DNA of 30,760 nucleotides, taken from Verrucomicrobiota bacterium. GTDB taxonomy: Bacteria; Verrucomicrobiota; Verrucomicrobiia; Limisphaerales; UBA1100. The notes beneath the pieces were generated by a model. That model made no database searches and was not told where the DNA came from. It worked only from the letters and a program-made list of their open reading frames with translations. Positions 7,513-15,576 of this stretch are shown piece after piece. The position numbers and the translations under genes are program-made. Each line of letters begins with the position of its first letter. Within the stretch, counting starts at the first letter, position 1. The stretch is taken from contig JAPKEI010000003.1 in the NCBI GenBank assembly GCA_028872685.1, forward strand, positions 1 to 30,760, in the 5' to 3' direction.

Positions 7513-8934
7513 TTACCGCACGATCAATCGATCGAGTTTAGCCTCGAATATATTGGTGGAGACGGCTTCGGAAGTCATGCAAGGCGCGCGGAAATTCCAA
7601 ACCACATTTGGGCCAAGTTGGTTGGTATAATCAAGTGCCTCGCCCAATTCGTTGCCGCCTTGATCGTACAGTTTGAAAATAATCTCAACCTGTTCGAGCG
7701 TGTCACTCGTGATATTCCGGGCTGCGCCGCTGACATAAAACACATCCGGCCCTTGTTGACCTTCGGTTTTTTGACCAGTTTCTTGGCTAATCAACAGTGA
7801 AGACGCATCCACCTGAACAGATTCCGCCACATTATTTTGGCGATAACCGCCCTCGAACAGAAATTTTAGTTTTACGATTCGCTCCACTTTAGGCCCCCAT
7901 GAAGGATTGATCAGGCGCGCCAAATAGGGCAGTCCGGAGAAGGTAAAGATCAACACAAATACCGTGACTACAACGGCGATTTTTTGTTTCTCGCGGTCCT
8001 TGTACCAAGGGCCGTCAAACTCTCCGCCGTCATCTTCCAAAGCTACGGAAGATTTGAGTTTAGGCACGCCGCCGCTATGAGCGCCGCCGCCTGCACCGGG
8101 AATCACACCTGCCACTTTTCGCACCACCGGACCGGGCGGCTGCGGAGCCGCCGGGCTAGGAGGCATTGAGGAAGACCCTCCGGGCACCGCGCCGGCCATC
8201 GGGTCCATCGATTCTTCAGGCACAACACCCGCCGGTTGGCGGCGGGTCATGGGAGCACTGGGCACTGCTGATTGCGAATCGCCCGCGGGCCGTGTACGGC
8301 GCTTGGGCTTGGGACGACCACTGCGGCGGCCACCGGGTTTGGGCCGACCAGCCCGACCACCACCTTCGGTGGGAGCCTCCTCGGCGGGCTTGGCACCTGC
8401 GCCGGCCAATCGACGCCCGATTTTTTCCTGACCATCGCCGGGCGAGGTTCCGCCGCCACCTGGACGTTGGCGGACTTTCTTGGGCTGCCTCGGCTTAGGC
8501 GGGCCACCGTGCTTGGGTTGCCGAGGCTTGGGCGGACCGCCACGCTTAGGTTCCGGCTCCGCTTCTTCCTCCTCCTCGTATTCTTCTTCGTACTCCCCTT
8601 CCTCGTATTCCTCGTCGCAATCTTCCTCGTTGCCCTCGTCATATTCCTCTTCGTAAACTTCTTCCGCCGCCGCCTCTTTGTCTTCGATCACCAAGGCCGA
8701 GGGCTGTAGCACCGTTTGGTTTTTGCAGTGGCCGCATTCGATTTCCGCTCCGATAGCGTCCGGATTGCCCTCAAACGAAAGCGGACCGTTGCAGTGCTCG
8801 CAATAATGCTTGAGGACGAGCTGCAGATTCACGCCACAATGCGGGCAATTGAACTCCACGCCCACCGCATCCACCGGCAGAGAAATCCGGCCGTTGCATT
8901 CCTGGCACGCGCTTTTGCAATACTCCTCACTCAT
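7513..8934 (-). CDS. Membrane-anchored zinc-ribbon protein with acidic and basic low-complexity regions and FxLYD-like domain
   Basis: A 473-residue protein of unknown function with a clear modular plan. Two zinc ribbons come first (Cys10/13/30/33 and Cys45/48/67/70, each CxxC...CxxC). A strongly acidic Glu/Tyr/Asp stretch follows (about 84-130), then a basic Pro/Gly/Lys/Arg-rich stretch containing two copies of GGPPKPRQPK, then a Pro/Gly/Ala linker. One membrane helix spans about 319-339 (IAVVVTVFVLIFTF). The C-terminal region (about 397-473) has GAARNITSDTLEQVEI and FKLYDQGGNELG, typical of FxLYD domains, which are usually extracytoplasmic. I infer cytoplasmic ribbons and an exposed C-terminus. 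The start is ATG 8934, directly after an in-frame TTG at 8937. It lies 72 bases downstream of the nitroreductase gene on the same strand. The order of modules suggests a scaffold or sensor, but no function is established. Confidence 0.82.
   Translation of the reverse strand: MSEEYCKSACQECNGRISLPVDAVGVEFNCPHCGVNLQLVLKHYCEHCNGPLSFEGNPDAIGAEIECGHCKNQTVLQPSALVIEDKEAAAEEVYEEEYDEGNEEDCDEEYEEGEYEEEYEEEEEAEPEPKRGGPPKPRQPKHGGPPKPRQPKKVRQRPGGGGTSPGDGQEKIGRRLAGAGAKPAEEAPTEGGGRAGRPKPGGRRSGRPKPKRRTRPAGDSQSAVPSAPMTRRQPAGVVPEESMDPMAGAVPGGSSSMPPSPAAPQPPGPVVRKVAGVIPGAGGGAHSGGVPKLKSSVALEDDGGEFDGPWYKDREKQKIAVVVTVFVLIFTFSGLPYLARLINPSWGPKVERIVKLKFLFEGGYRQNNVAESVQVDASSLLISQETGQKTEGQQGPDVFYVSGAARNITSDTLEQVEIIFKLYDQGGNELGEALDYTNQLGPNVVWNFRAPCMTSEAVSTNIFEAKLDRLIVR
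8479..8544. repeat. Two tandem 33-base units inside the zinc-ribbon gene
   Basis: Two adjacent 33-base units (8479-8511 and 8512-8544) agree at 25 of 33 bases by eye and encode, on the minus strand, 11 residues each: a single residue (H or R) followed by GGPPKPRQPK. Most differences are synonymous, so the peptide repeat is being kept while the DNA drifts. Confidence 0.85.
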
Positions 8935-9006
8935 CAATTTGGCCGGACGATCCGGCTGGGGAAGAAGCTACCAAATTAGCATGATTATTAGCGACAGCAA
9001 TTTTCA

Positions 9007-9681
9007 TCATTCCCGCCAATCGACAAAATCCGCCAACGGAAGGCGTTCTGGTACAAACGTGTTCACACAGGCCTCCTTCTCCGGCCAACCCACGGACATC
9101 CCAGCCACCACCCAGCGATCCGCCGCCAACCCAAGGCTCTCGCGCACCACCGACGCATAGCCCGCCACGCTAAATTGCGGGCAACTCCCCAGCCCGTACG
9201 CTGTGAGCCCAAGCATTACGTTTTGCATAAACATACCGACATCCAAAAAATTCCCGCGCTCTGCGCCAGCCGGCAAATGGAAAACCAATTGCACCGGCGC
9301 GCCAAAAAAAGTGAAATTCTCCCGCCCGTGTGCCTTCCGCGCCTCCACGTCATCCCGCGCGATGCCCTTCAATTCGAAGAGCGAATACCCGCACGCACGC
9401 GCCCGGTCCTTCCACTCCCCCGGCGAAGGCAACAGCGAATACTCATAATCCGACACCTGCTTTTCCCCCGCATCAAACGCCGCACACAATGCCGCGCTTA
9501 ATCCATCCCGCGCCTTGTCGCTCACCACAGTGACTTTCCACGGCTGCGTATTCTTCCCCGAAGGAGCCTGCGCCGCCGCCAACAGCACCGATTCCATAAT
9601 TTCCCGTTCCACCGGTTCATCAATAAACGCCCGTTGACAATGTCGGCGGGAAATCAGCGCAAGAAAATCAGCCGGATTCAT
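9007..9681 (-). CDS. Nitroreductase-family flavoprotein
   Basis: A 224-residue member of the nitroreductase family, FMN enzymes that use NAD(P)H to reduce nitro compounds, quinones or other acceptors. Seen here are the N-terminal ISRRHCQRAF motif (FMN phosphate binding), AAQAPSGKNTQPWKV (31 residues later, FMN contact), MFMQNVMLGLTAYGLGSCPQ in the second half, and VAGMSVGWPEKEA near the end. There is no signal peptide, so it is cytoplasmic, and the length is normal. The ATG at 9681 lies 20 bases after the stop of ndk on the same strand, so the two may be co-transcribed. The natural substrate cannot be predicted. Confidence 0.9.
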   Translation of the reverse strand: MNPADFLALISRRHCQRAFIDEPVEREIMESVLLAAAQAPSGKNTQPWKVTVVSDKARDGLSAALCAAFDAGEKQVSDYEYSLLPSPGEWKDRARACGYSLFELKGIARDDVEARKAHGRENFTFFGAPVQLVFHLPAGAERGNFLDVGMFMQNVMLGLTAYGLGSCPQFSVAGYASVVRESLGLAADRWVVAGMSVGWPEKEACVNTFVPERLPLADFVDWRE

Positions 9682-9701
9682 GGCATCCAGAATGGCGGAG
9701 G

Positions 9702-10121
9702 TTAATGTACCTCGCCTGTGTTGAAGAAGCGCTCGACTTCGATAGCGGCATTTTCGACAGAGTCAGAGGCGTGGCAGATGTTTTCCATGCTAGTGGTGCC
9801 CATGTCGCCGCGGATGGTGCCGGCGGGGGCTTTGGTGGAATCGGTGGGGCCGAGGAGATCGCGGATGGCGGCCACAGCGTTTTCGCCTTCGAGCACGAGG
9901 GCGAGAACGGGGCGGGAGCTCATAAATTCAACGATCTCCGGAAAAAAGGGGCGGTCGGCGATGTGCGCATAGTGTTCCTTGAGGAGATCATCGGTGAGGG
10001 TGATGAGCTTGACGCCGCGGATTTCGAAGCCGTTTTTTTCAAAACGACCAATAACTTCGCCGGCGTGATGGCCGTTGAGGCAGTCGGGTTTAAGCAATAT
10101 GAGTGAACGTTCAGTAGCCAT
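9702..10121 (-). CDS. ndk: Nucleoside diphosphate kinase
   Basis: A 139-residue nucleoside diphosphate kinase, which balances nucleoside triphosphate pools by moving the gamma-phosphate through a phosphohistidine. Family motifs are in the expected order: ERSLILLKPD at the start, GRFEKNGFEIRGVKL, ADRPFFPEIVEFMSSRPVLA, LEGENAV, GPTDSTKAPAGTIRGD and NICHASDSVENA, with the active-site His at residue 117. The length is standard. The ATG at 10121 is chosen because it begins the conserved fold; the 37-residue upstream extension (to 10232) is not NDK-like and runs through an intergenic repeat. The cytoplasmic enzyme is first in a probable minus-strand unit with the nitroreductase. Confidence 0.97.
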   Translation of the reverse strand: MATERSLILLKPDCLNGHHAGEVIGRFEKNGFEIRGVKLITLTDDLLKEHYAHIADRPFFPEIVEFMSSRPVLALVLEGENAVAAIRDLLGPTDSTKAPAGTIRGDMGTTSMENICHASDSVENAAIEVERFFNTGEVH

Positions 10122-10191
10122 AATTTTATAAATGCAGGCGCGCACTAAAGCAGGTTTAGCGGGGTGGTGCAATGAGGAATTAGTTGAGGAA

Positions 10192-10217
10192 GGTAGGGCG
10201 TGCCCTCCGAGCGCGCC
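10192..10217. repeat. Intergenic repeat element, copy 1 (GGTAGG type)
   Basis: This 26-base core matches 25421-25446 at 23 of 26 bases by eye; the shared 3' part is CTCCGAGCGCGCC. It lies between the ndk start and the 3' end of the G8-protein gene. A short GC hairpin follows (GGGCC, loop ACC, GGCCC at 10226-10238). Unlike copy 2, no CCTACC closing arm is seen nearby. Confidence 0.7.
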
Positions 10218-10251
10218 ATACCCCCGGGCCACCGGCCCAGATTACATTTTT

Positions 10252-10280
10252 ACGCAACGCTCGGCGAGGGCTATGGCTTT
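10252..10280. repeat. trpE: Displaced copy of the trpE 3' end
   Basis: Bases 10252-10280 match 12793-12821, inside the last codons of trpE, at 27 of 29 positions and in the same orientation. Read on the minus strand in the trpE frame, this copy encodes KAIALAERCVKM then a stop, against KAIALAEHCVKP then a stop at the true trpE end. The copy overlaps the stop codon (10271-10273) of the G8-protein gene. The two copies flank that gene as direct repeats. Confidence 0.75.
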
Positions 10281-12580
10281 TTCGGGATGAGATTTAACTT
10301 ATGTGGATTTTTTTCGGCGTTGCCGGCGGTGTCGGTGGCGGTGGCGGTGAGCTGGGCGGGCGTTGCCATTTCGATGGTCCAATCGGCGACGCCGTGTTGT
10401 TGGCTATGGATTCGCGCGGGTTGGCCATTGACGGTTACGATTTTGATGGTGCCGTTGTCGTGGGTGGTGCCGTGAATTTTGAGGCGACCACCTATTTCGT
10501 CAATGCGGGTGATGAGGGTGGCGGGCGGGAGGTCGTCGATGGGATGCAACAGCTCGGGGAAATTCACGTTGCGCACTTCGGCCACAACAGATTCGTCGCC
10601 GGTGAGGTCGGTTTCCTTGGCGTACTTGTTGCCGTCACTCAGCAAATCCTTGGCGCGCGTGCTCACCACTTTGGCGTGTTTGCCGGGGCCGAAATGATTG
10701 TGCAAATAATACGGAACGCCCTTGGGCGTGGAAGGTTGCAGCCGTGGGCCACCTCCGAGATTCATCAACGGCCAGCGCCCAGTGCGGCCGCGCACGGTCA
10801 CGTTGCGAAAGTGCGCCTCGGCCTTGCCGGTTACATTGTTGGCGCTCATTTGTATCAACGGCATCCGACCGCCGGAGCCGAGTTGGCTAAAGGTGAGACC
10901 ATCGACGGTGATGCTGCCGTACTGCAGACTTTGGTCATCGAGACCGCGGTTGAAGGGCTCGGTGCCGGTGGCAGCGATGTGCAGATTGCGATACACGTGA
11001 TTTTCAAACCACGGACGATAGATGCCATACGCCGCGTGGTCGATGTGCACATTCTCGATGAGCATCGTCGGCAGTTGCGCGCGCAGGGCGTAATGAGTTT
11101 GCCACAGCTTCAGGCCGCGCACGCGATGCGGATGGCGCGTGTCCGGCCCAACGCCGTCGGTGCCGGCGAGCGCCACGGAGTAAAGGCCTTCGCTGTGCGA
11201 TTCGTTGGCTTCGAAACGGCTGATGGCCAGCGTGCGAATGTCGACGGTTTTGGTTTTGCCATCTGGCATTAGCACGGGGAGGTTGCTGTTAAAATTACTG
11301 CGGCGCTGGCTGTCGTAGCGGTAGCCGTAGCGGTCGTTCTCCACGGCCACGTTGCGCGTGAGCGTGTTGCGGCCGTTGGCCCACCAAAACGCCGCGCCGT
11401 CGTTGGAGTCAAACGGCAGCACTTGGTCGGGCAACCTTCGCCCGAGGAATGCTTGCACGCCAAGATTGCGATCCAGCAGATTAAACACCTCCGTGCCGTC
11501 CTCCAGAAAATAACCGTGCCCAACCGACTGGTAGCCCACGCAATCGCGCACCATTAAATACTGCGTGCCGTGCACGGTGATCCAGCGGTTGTGCGAATCG
11601 ACAATGGCCGCGCCGACCACCGCCGAGCCGCGCATCGTGGTGCCAGCGAGATGAAAATGAATCGCGTAGCGGCCGAGCACGCCGCGCTTGCCGAGATGCG
11701 CAAACCGCGCGTAGCTGATGCCGCCCTTGCTGTAGCGGTGAAACATCGTGTGCCCGCGCACGCCCTCGGGGTCGGCGCTCTCGATGATGACATTGCGCGA
11801 AAGGTTTGCTACCTCGCTGCGAAACTCGCCCGTGCCAAAATGTTCCGCACGCAATGGCCGATCCAACGTCAGCACGCGCCCATCGATGCCCTTGATTACG
11901 CGCTCTTCCGTGCCCACGTCACTGTGTTTTTTCGATGCGGTGACAATCACCGAATGGCCTACGCGCCAGCCCTTCACCGCCCCATCGACAGTGACCTTCG
12001 CGTCGCCCACCTTGGCCGTCGCGCCGAGCTTGAGCCACGTGCGGTTCATCGGCGCCCCGTGCAACTCCATCCGCGCCGAGCAACACACCAGCGCCGGCGC
12101 GTCGTCCTCGTCCATCCCTTTAATAAAGTGCAGCCGAATGCGCGCCATGTGTTTCGCGGGAATGGGATTCTGTAGCGTGCCCACCTCCAGCGTCGGCATT
12201 GCGCCGGTGGGCACCGCGTTGGGTTCACCCGCCTTGTTCACGCCGTGAAAATCACACGCGAATCCCCGCTCCGTGCAGCGGTTGCCGCCCTGTACTTTCA
12301 GCAACGCCACATTCAACTCCGTGCTGCGATCCCTCGCAAACCGCAACGTGCCCGCCACCTGCAGTAGCCGAATCACCGGCGTCGCCTTCGCATCAAACCG
12401 CACCACCGTGCCCGGGCTGATCAAAACGCGATCGCCCGCCGTGGGCACGCGCTTGGGTTCCCACGTTCTCGCGGATGACCAATCGCCATCGCCAACTGAC
12501 CGCACGGAAAATTTAAGTGGATTGTTTTGGCCGGAGACAGTTACGGCCGAGAGGAGAAAAAGAAAAAGCAAGCGATTCAT
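10271..12580 (-). CDS. Secreted G8-domain beta-helix protein (CEMIP/TMEM2-like)
   Basis: A 769-residue exported protein. The signal peptide covers residues 1-17 (ending TVSG). A G8 domain follows at about 25-120, recognisable by GDGDWSSARTWEPKRVPTAG, VLISPGTVVRFD and LLQVAGTLRFARD. The centre (about 180-620) is a long series of short strands with asparagine-rich turns typical of right-handed parallel beta-helices, e.g. GRYAIHFHLAGTTMRGSAVV and NRWITVHGTQYLMVRDCVGY. The last 80 residues (DEIGGRLKIHGTTHDNGTI onward) look like an Ig-like module. This order is that of the animal hyaluronan-related proteins CEMIP and TMEM2 and their bacterial relatives, suggesting binding or cleavage of an extracellular polysaccharide. 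Activity is inferred only. It is downstream of trpE on the same strand but separated by 202 bases, and is bracketed by a duplication of the trpE end. Confidence 0.85.
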   Translation of the reverse strand: MNRLLFLFLLSAVTVSGQNNPLKFSVRSVGDGDWSSARTWEPKRVPTAGDRVLISPGTVVRFDAKATPVIRLLQVAGTLRFARDRSTELNVALLKVQGGNRCTERGFACDFHGVNKAGEPNAVPTGAMPTLEVGTLQNPIPAKHMARIRLHFIKGMDEDDAPALVCCSARMELHGAPMNRTWLKLGATAKVGDAKVTVDGAVKGWRVGHSVIVTASKKHSDVGTEERVIKGIDGRVLTLDRPLRAEHFGTGEFRSEVANLSRNVIIESADPEGVRGHTMFHRYSKGGISYARFAHLGKRGVLGRYAIHFHLAGTTMRGSAVVGAAIVDSHNRWITVHGTQYLMVRDCVGYQSVGHGYFLEDGTEVFNLLDRNLGVQAFLGRRLPDQVLPFDSNDGAAFWWANGRNTLTRNVAVENDRYGYRYDSQRRSNFNSNLPVLMPDGKTKTVDIRTLAISRFEANESHSEGLYSVALAGTDGVGPDTRHPHRVRGLKLWQTHYALRAQLPTMLIENVHIDHAAYGIYRPWFENHVYRNLHIAATGTEPFNRGLDDQSLQYGSITVDGLTFSQLGSGGRMPLIQMSANNVTGKAEAHFRNVTVRGRTGRWPLMNLGGGPRLQPSTPKGVPYYLHNHFGPGKHAKVVSTRAKDLLSDGNKYAKETDLTGDESVVAEVRNVNFPELLHPIDDLPPATLITRIDEIGGRLKIHGTTHDNGTIKIVTVNGQPARIHSQQHGVADWTIEMATPAQLTATATDTAGNAEKNPHKLNLIPKKP

Positions 12581-12690
12581 TGTGGAGTGATGTTATAGTT
12601 TCGACGGTTTTGCACAACAGAAATTCAAGGAGTTGAGTTGCTCCTTCCAAAACGCAGCGTTCGTGGAGGATTGCGTAGGATTTCATTTTT

Positions 12691-12723
12691 CCCCTGCGAT
12701 CCCTCTGCAATCTCTGCGTTTTA
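12691..12723. repeat. Dispersed CTCTGCG-type intergenic repeat
   Basis: A quasi-periodic run built from CCTGCGAT, CCTCTGCAAT and CTCTGCGTT units in the 202-base gap between trpE and the G8-protein gene. It resembles the CTCTGTG repeats at 14708-14736 and 23255-23283 in unit and spacing but is more diverged. Apart from this run I recognise nothing in the gap. Confidence 0.5.
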
Positions 12724-12782
12724 AAAACTTTCGGAACGACGCAAGCGCTGGATCTGCCGAGACGGTGCCGGCAGCATACGCG

Positions 12783-14315
12783 CTATGGCTTCACGCAATG
12801 CTCGGCGAGGGCGATGGCTTTGATCATCGCTTTGGCTTTGTTGACGGTTTCTTCGAATTCGGTTTCGGGCACGGAGTCGTTGACCCAGCCGCCGCCGGCT
12901 TGGACGTAGGCTTTGCCGTCTTTTAATAAAGCGGTGCGGATGGTGATGCAGCAGTCGAGGTTGCCGTTAAAGCTAAAGTAACCGACGGTGCCGCCGTAGG
13001 GGCCACGGGTGGTTTGTTCGAGTTCGCTGATGATTTGCATGGCGCGAATCTTAGGCGCGCCGGTGAGGGTGCCGGCGGGGAAAGTGGTGCGTAACAAATC
13101 ATAGGGCGTCTTGTCGTCGGTAAGTTTTCCGGTGACACTCGAGACGATGTGCATCACGTGGCTGTAACGCTCGATGATCATGAGGTCTGCCACTTGCACG
13201 CTGCCGTATTCGCATACCCGACCAATATCGTTGCGGGCGAGGTCCACAAGCATGACGTGCTCAGCGCGTTCTTTGGGGTCGGCGAGCAAATCTTTTTCGT
13301 GCGCCAAATCTTCCTCGGCACTGGCACCGCGCGGGCGAGTGCCAGCGATGGGGCGGATTTGTACCTCGCCTTCCTCGCAGCGCACATGGATTTCCGGCGA
13401 AGCGCCAACCAGCGAAAATCCATCGAGCTCCAACAGGAACATATACGGCGAAGGATTGATGGAGCGAACGGCGCGATAGACATCCAGCGGGTCAGCCTTT
13501 ACCGCGGTGGAGAATCGTTGCGAGCCGACCACCTGAATGATGTCGCCCGCGCGAATGTATTCCTTGCTCTTAGCGACATTGGCGAGAAAGACGTCCTTTT
13601 CCATATTGGACTCAAACGCCGCATCGGGCGGATCGGCGGCGAGTGTCACGGCGCGGTGCTCGGTCGGTTGTTCGAGCAACGAGACGAGGCGTTCCACTTC
13701 GTCGACTGCGTCTTCGTAGGCGTCCTCCGGTTTCGCGCCGTCCTCGATGATGGCGTTCACGAGAACCGTCACCGTCTGCCGCACGCGATCGAAAATGAGC
13801 AGTTCATCGGCGATCAGAAAATACATCGTCGGTGTGCCCAGCTCGTCCTTGGGCGGACGCGGCACCACCGGCTCCACATCGTGAATGAATTCGTACCCCA
13901 CAAACCCCATCGCGCCGCCAGTGAACCGCGGTAGCCCCGGCAAATCCACCGGCCGATAACGCCCCAAAACTTTTTCCACCACCTCCAACCCATCGCGCAC
14001 GTGGTTTTCGCCAGCCTCACGGCTCACCGTGTACGCGGCCGTCACTTTGCCGCCCTCCACCACCTGCACTTGATCGCCGTCCTGCCGAATGATACCGCGC
14101 GGATTGCAGCCCACGAACGAATATCGGCTCAAATGCTCGCCGCCCTCCACGCTCTCACACAGGAACGCCTCGCCATCGGAACGGATTTTGCGATACGCCG
14201 AAAGCGGCGTTTCGAAGTCCGCAAGAATTTCGCGATACACCGGAATCAAATTGCCCGCCTGCGCGTGCTGCAGAAACTCCTCGCGCGAAGGCGTGATGTG
14301 CGGGGAATCGCTCAC
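12783..14315 (-). CDS. trpE: Anthranilate synthase component I
   Basis: A 510-residue TrpE, which makes anthranilate from chorismate as the first committed step of tryptophan synthesis, using ammonia passed on by a TrpG glutaminase (not in this window). The N-terminal domain carries PVYREILADFETPLSAY and FLCESVEGG, the latter at the site of the LLES element that binds feedback tryptophan. The chorismate-binding half has SPEIHVR, RPIAGTRPRG, DLARNDIGRV, FPAGTLTGAPKIRAMQ and TIRTALLKDGKAYVQAGGG. Length and motif order are normal, so it should be active. The start is GTG at 14315, overlapping the hisI stop by four bases (GTGA), which implies translational coupling. It is last in hisF-hisI-trpE. 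A near-copy of its final codons lies 2.5 kb downstream. Confidence 0.96.
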   Translation of the reverse strand: MSDSPHITPSREEFLQHAQAGNLIPVYREILADFETPLSAYRKIRSDGEAFLCESVEGGEHLSRYSFVGCNPRGIIRQDGDQVQVVEGGKVTAAYTVSREAGENHVRDGLEVVEKVLGRYRPVDLPGLPRFTGGAMGFVGYEFIHDVEPVVPRPPKDELGTPTMYFLIADELLIFDRVRQTVTVLVNAIIEDGAKPEDAYEDAVDEVERLVSLLEQPTEHRAVTLAADPPDAAFESNMEKDVFLANVAKSKEYIRAGDIIQVVGSQRFSTAVKADPLDVYRAVRSINPSPYMFLLELDGFSLVGASPEIHVRCEEGEVQIRPIAGTRPRGASAEEDLAHEKDLLADPKERAEHVMLVDLARNDIGRVCEYGSVQVADLMIIERYSHVMHIVSSVTGKLTDDKTPYDLLRTTFPAGTLTGAPKIRAMQIISELEQTTRGPYGGTVGYFSFNGNLDCCITIRTALLKDGKAYVQAGGGWVNDSVPETEFEETVNKAKAMIKAIALAEHCVKP

Positions 14316-14698
14316 GATTTTTTGCCGTACATTTCCTCAGGATCAATCAACCGCTCCTCGGTGATTTCCGATTCGCCCTCCTTCACCGACGTGAAGAAGC
14401 AGCTCTTGTACCCCTCGTGACACGCCGCGCCGATTTGCTCCACTTGGATCAACAGCGTGTCGGCATCGCAATCATACGCCACATCTTTCACCTGCTGCGT
14501 GTTGCCGCTGCTCTCGCCCTTCATCCAATATTTCTGTCGGCTGCGGCTCCAAAAATGTGTCTTGCCCTTCTCAATCGTGTCGCGAATCGAGTCTGCATTC
14601 ATCCAAGCCATCATCAGCACGCGGCCGGTTCCTTCTTCCTGAATGATCGCTGGAATCAGCCCCTGTTCATTGAATTTCAAGTTGTCGATAAATGACAT
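14312..14698 (-). CDS. hisI: Phosphoribosyl-AMP cyclohydrolase
   Basis: A 128-residue single-domain HisI, which opens the purine ring of phosphoribosyl-AMP in histidine synthesis. The family signature is complete: MMAWMN, HFWSRSRQKYWMKGESSGN, then the zinc and magnesium ligands in YDCDADTLLIQVEQIGAACHEG with the final Cys in YKSCFF. The HisE pyrophosphohydrolase domain that is fused in some bacteria is absent, so hisE must be elsewhere. The ATG at 14698 is 44 bases after the hisF stop, with a dispersed repeat in the gap. The stop overlaps the GTG start of trpE. The enzyme is cytoplasmic. Confidence 0.97.
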   Translation of the reverse strand: MSFIDNLKFNEQGLIPAIIQEEGTGRVLMMAWMNADSIRDTIEKGKTHFWSRSRQKYWMKGESSGNTQQVKDVAYDCDADTLLIQVEQIGAACHEGYKSCFFTSVKEGESEITEERLIDPEEMYGKKS

Positions 14699-14707
14699 GC
14701 GCCGAAC

Positions 14708-14736
14708 TTAACCACAGAGGCACAGAGAACACAGAG
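14708..14736. repeat. Dispersed CACAGAG-type intergenic repeat
   Basis: A 29-base run of CACAGAG units fills most of the hisF-hisI gap. Its reverse complement matches 23255-23283 at about 23 of 29 bases. The unit recurs every 8 to 10 bases. Confidence 0.7.
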
Positions 14737-14742
14737 AAAAAA

Positions 14743-15519
14743 TCAAACCAGCCGCACCGGAATATCCGCCTTTGCAAGATAGTCTTTCACTTCACTTACG
14801 GTATATTCGCCAAAGTGGAAAATGCTGGCGGCGAGAACGGCGTCGGCTTGGCCTTCTTTTAATACGTCGACCATATGATCGAGGTTGCCGGCACCGCCAC
14901 TGGCGACGATGGGGACGCCTACGGTTTCGCTGATGCGGCGGGTTATCTCGATGTCGTAGCCAGCCTTAGTGCCGTCGGCGTCGATACTGTTCAACACAAT
15001 CTCGCCCGCGCCAAGGGCCACGGCTTCGCGCGCCCATTCGATGGCGTCCAAGCCGGCTTCCTTGCGGCCACCGTGAGTGAAGACTCGCCATTCGTCAGCG
15101 CCGGTTTTTTTTGCGTCGATGCTGACGACGATGCATTGGCTGCCGAATTTTTCCGCGCCTTCGCGAATGAGTTCGGGGCGGGCAATGGCGGCGGAGTTGA
15201 TGCTCACTTTGTCGGCCCCAGCTTTGAGCATCGTGCTCATGTCCTCCACTGTGCGGATACCGCCGCCGACGGTAAGCGGCATGAAGCATTGATCGCCCGC
15301 GCGCTCGATGACGTCCACGATGGTTTTGCGTTCGTGCGCCGTGGCGGTGATATCGAAGAACACCATCTCATCCGCGCCTTGCTCGTTGTACTGCAGCGCC
15401 AGCTCGACGGGGTCGCCCACGTTGCGCAGTTCGCCGGCCTCGGCTTTGCCGAATTGCACACCACGGGTCACTTGTCCGTCGTGGACATCGAGGCAGGGAA
15501 TGACGCGTTTGGCTAACAT
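14743..15519 (-). CDS. hisF: Imidazole glycerol phosphate synthase, cyclase subunit
   Basis: A 258-residue HisF beta/alpha barrel that joins ammonia (from the HisH glutaminase) with PRFAR to give imidazole glycerol phosphate and AICAR. Both catalytic aspartates are present: Asp11 in VIPCLDVHDG and Asp135 in VVSIDAKK. Phosphate-binding loops are visible as LTVGGGIRTVEDM and VASGGAGNLDH, and the half-barrel repeat DEMVFFDITAT is intact. The ATG at 15519 begins the first strand. It leads the hisF-hisI-trpE unit, mixing histidine and tryptophan steps. hisH is not in this window. The promoter must lie within 15520-15632, shared with the divergent gene at 15633. Confidence 0.98.
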   Translation of the reverse strand: MLAKRVIPCLDVHDGQVTRGVQFGKAEAGELRNVGDPVELALQYNEQGADEMVFFDITATAHERKTIVDVIERAGDQCFMPLTVGGGIRTVEDMSTMLKAGADKVSINSAAIARPELIREGAEKFGSQCIVVSIDAKKTGADEWRVFTHGGRKEAGLDAIEWAREAVALGAGEIVLNSIDADGTKAGYDIEITRRISETVGVPIVASGGAGNLDHMVDVLKEGQADAVLAASIFHFGEYTVSEVKDYLAKADIPVRLV

Positions 15520-15576
15520 CCTAAAAGCGCGGCGAGATTAGCGGCGTGGAGAGTCGGTCACGAGTGAAAAAGTTTT

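Noticed and set aside
10122..10232. 37-residue N-terminal extension of nucleoside diphosphate kinase
   Set aside because: The family starts at the later methionine and the extension is translated repeat sequence.
10301..11272. Plus-strand open frame of 323 codons antisense to the G8-protein gene
   Set aside because: Composition is a GC-rich shadow of the real gene (Gly/Val/Ala rich, no motif); the minus-strand protein has a signal peptide and domains.
13149..13934. Plus-strand open frame of 261 codons antisense to trpE
   Set aside because: trpE is complete and conserved across this stretch; the antisense product is His/Arg-rich without recognisable features.
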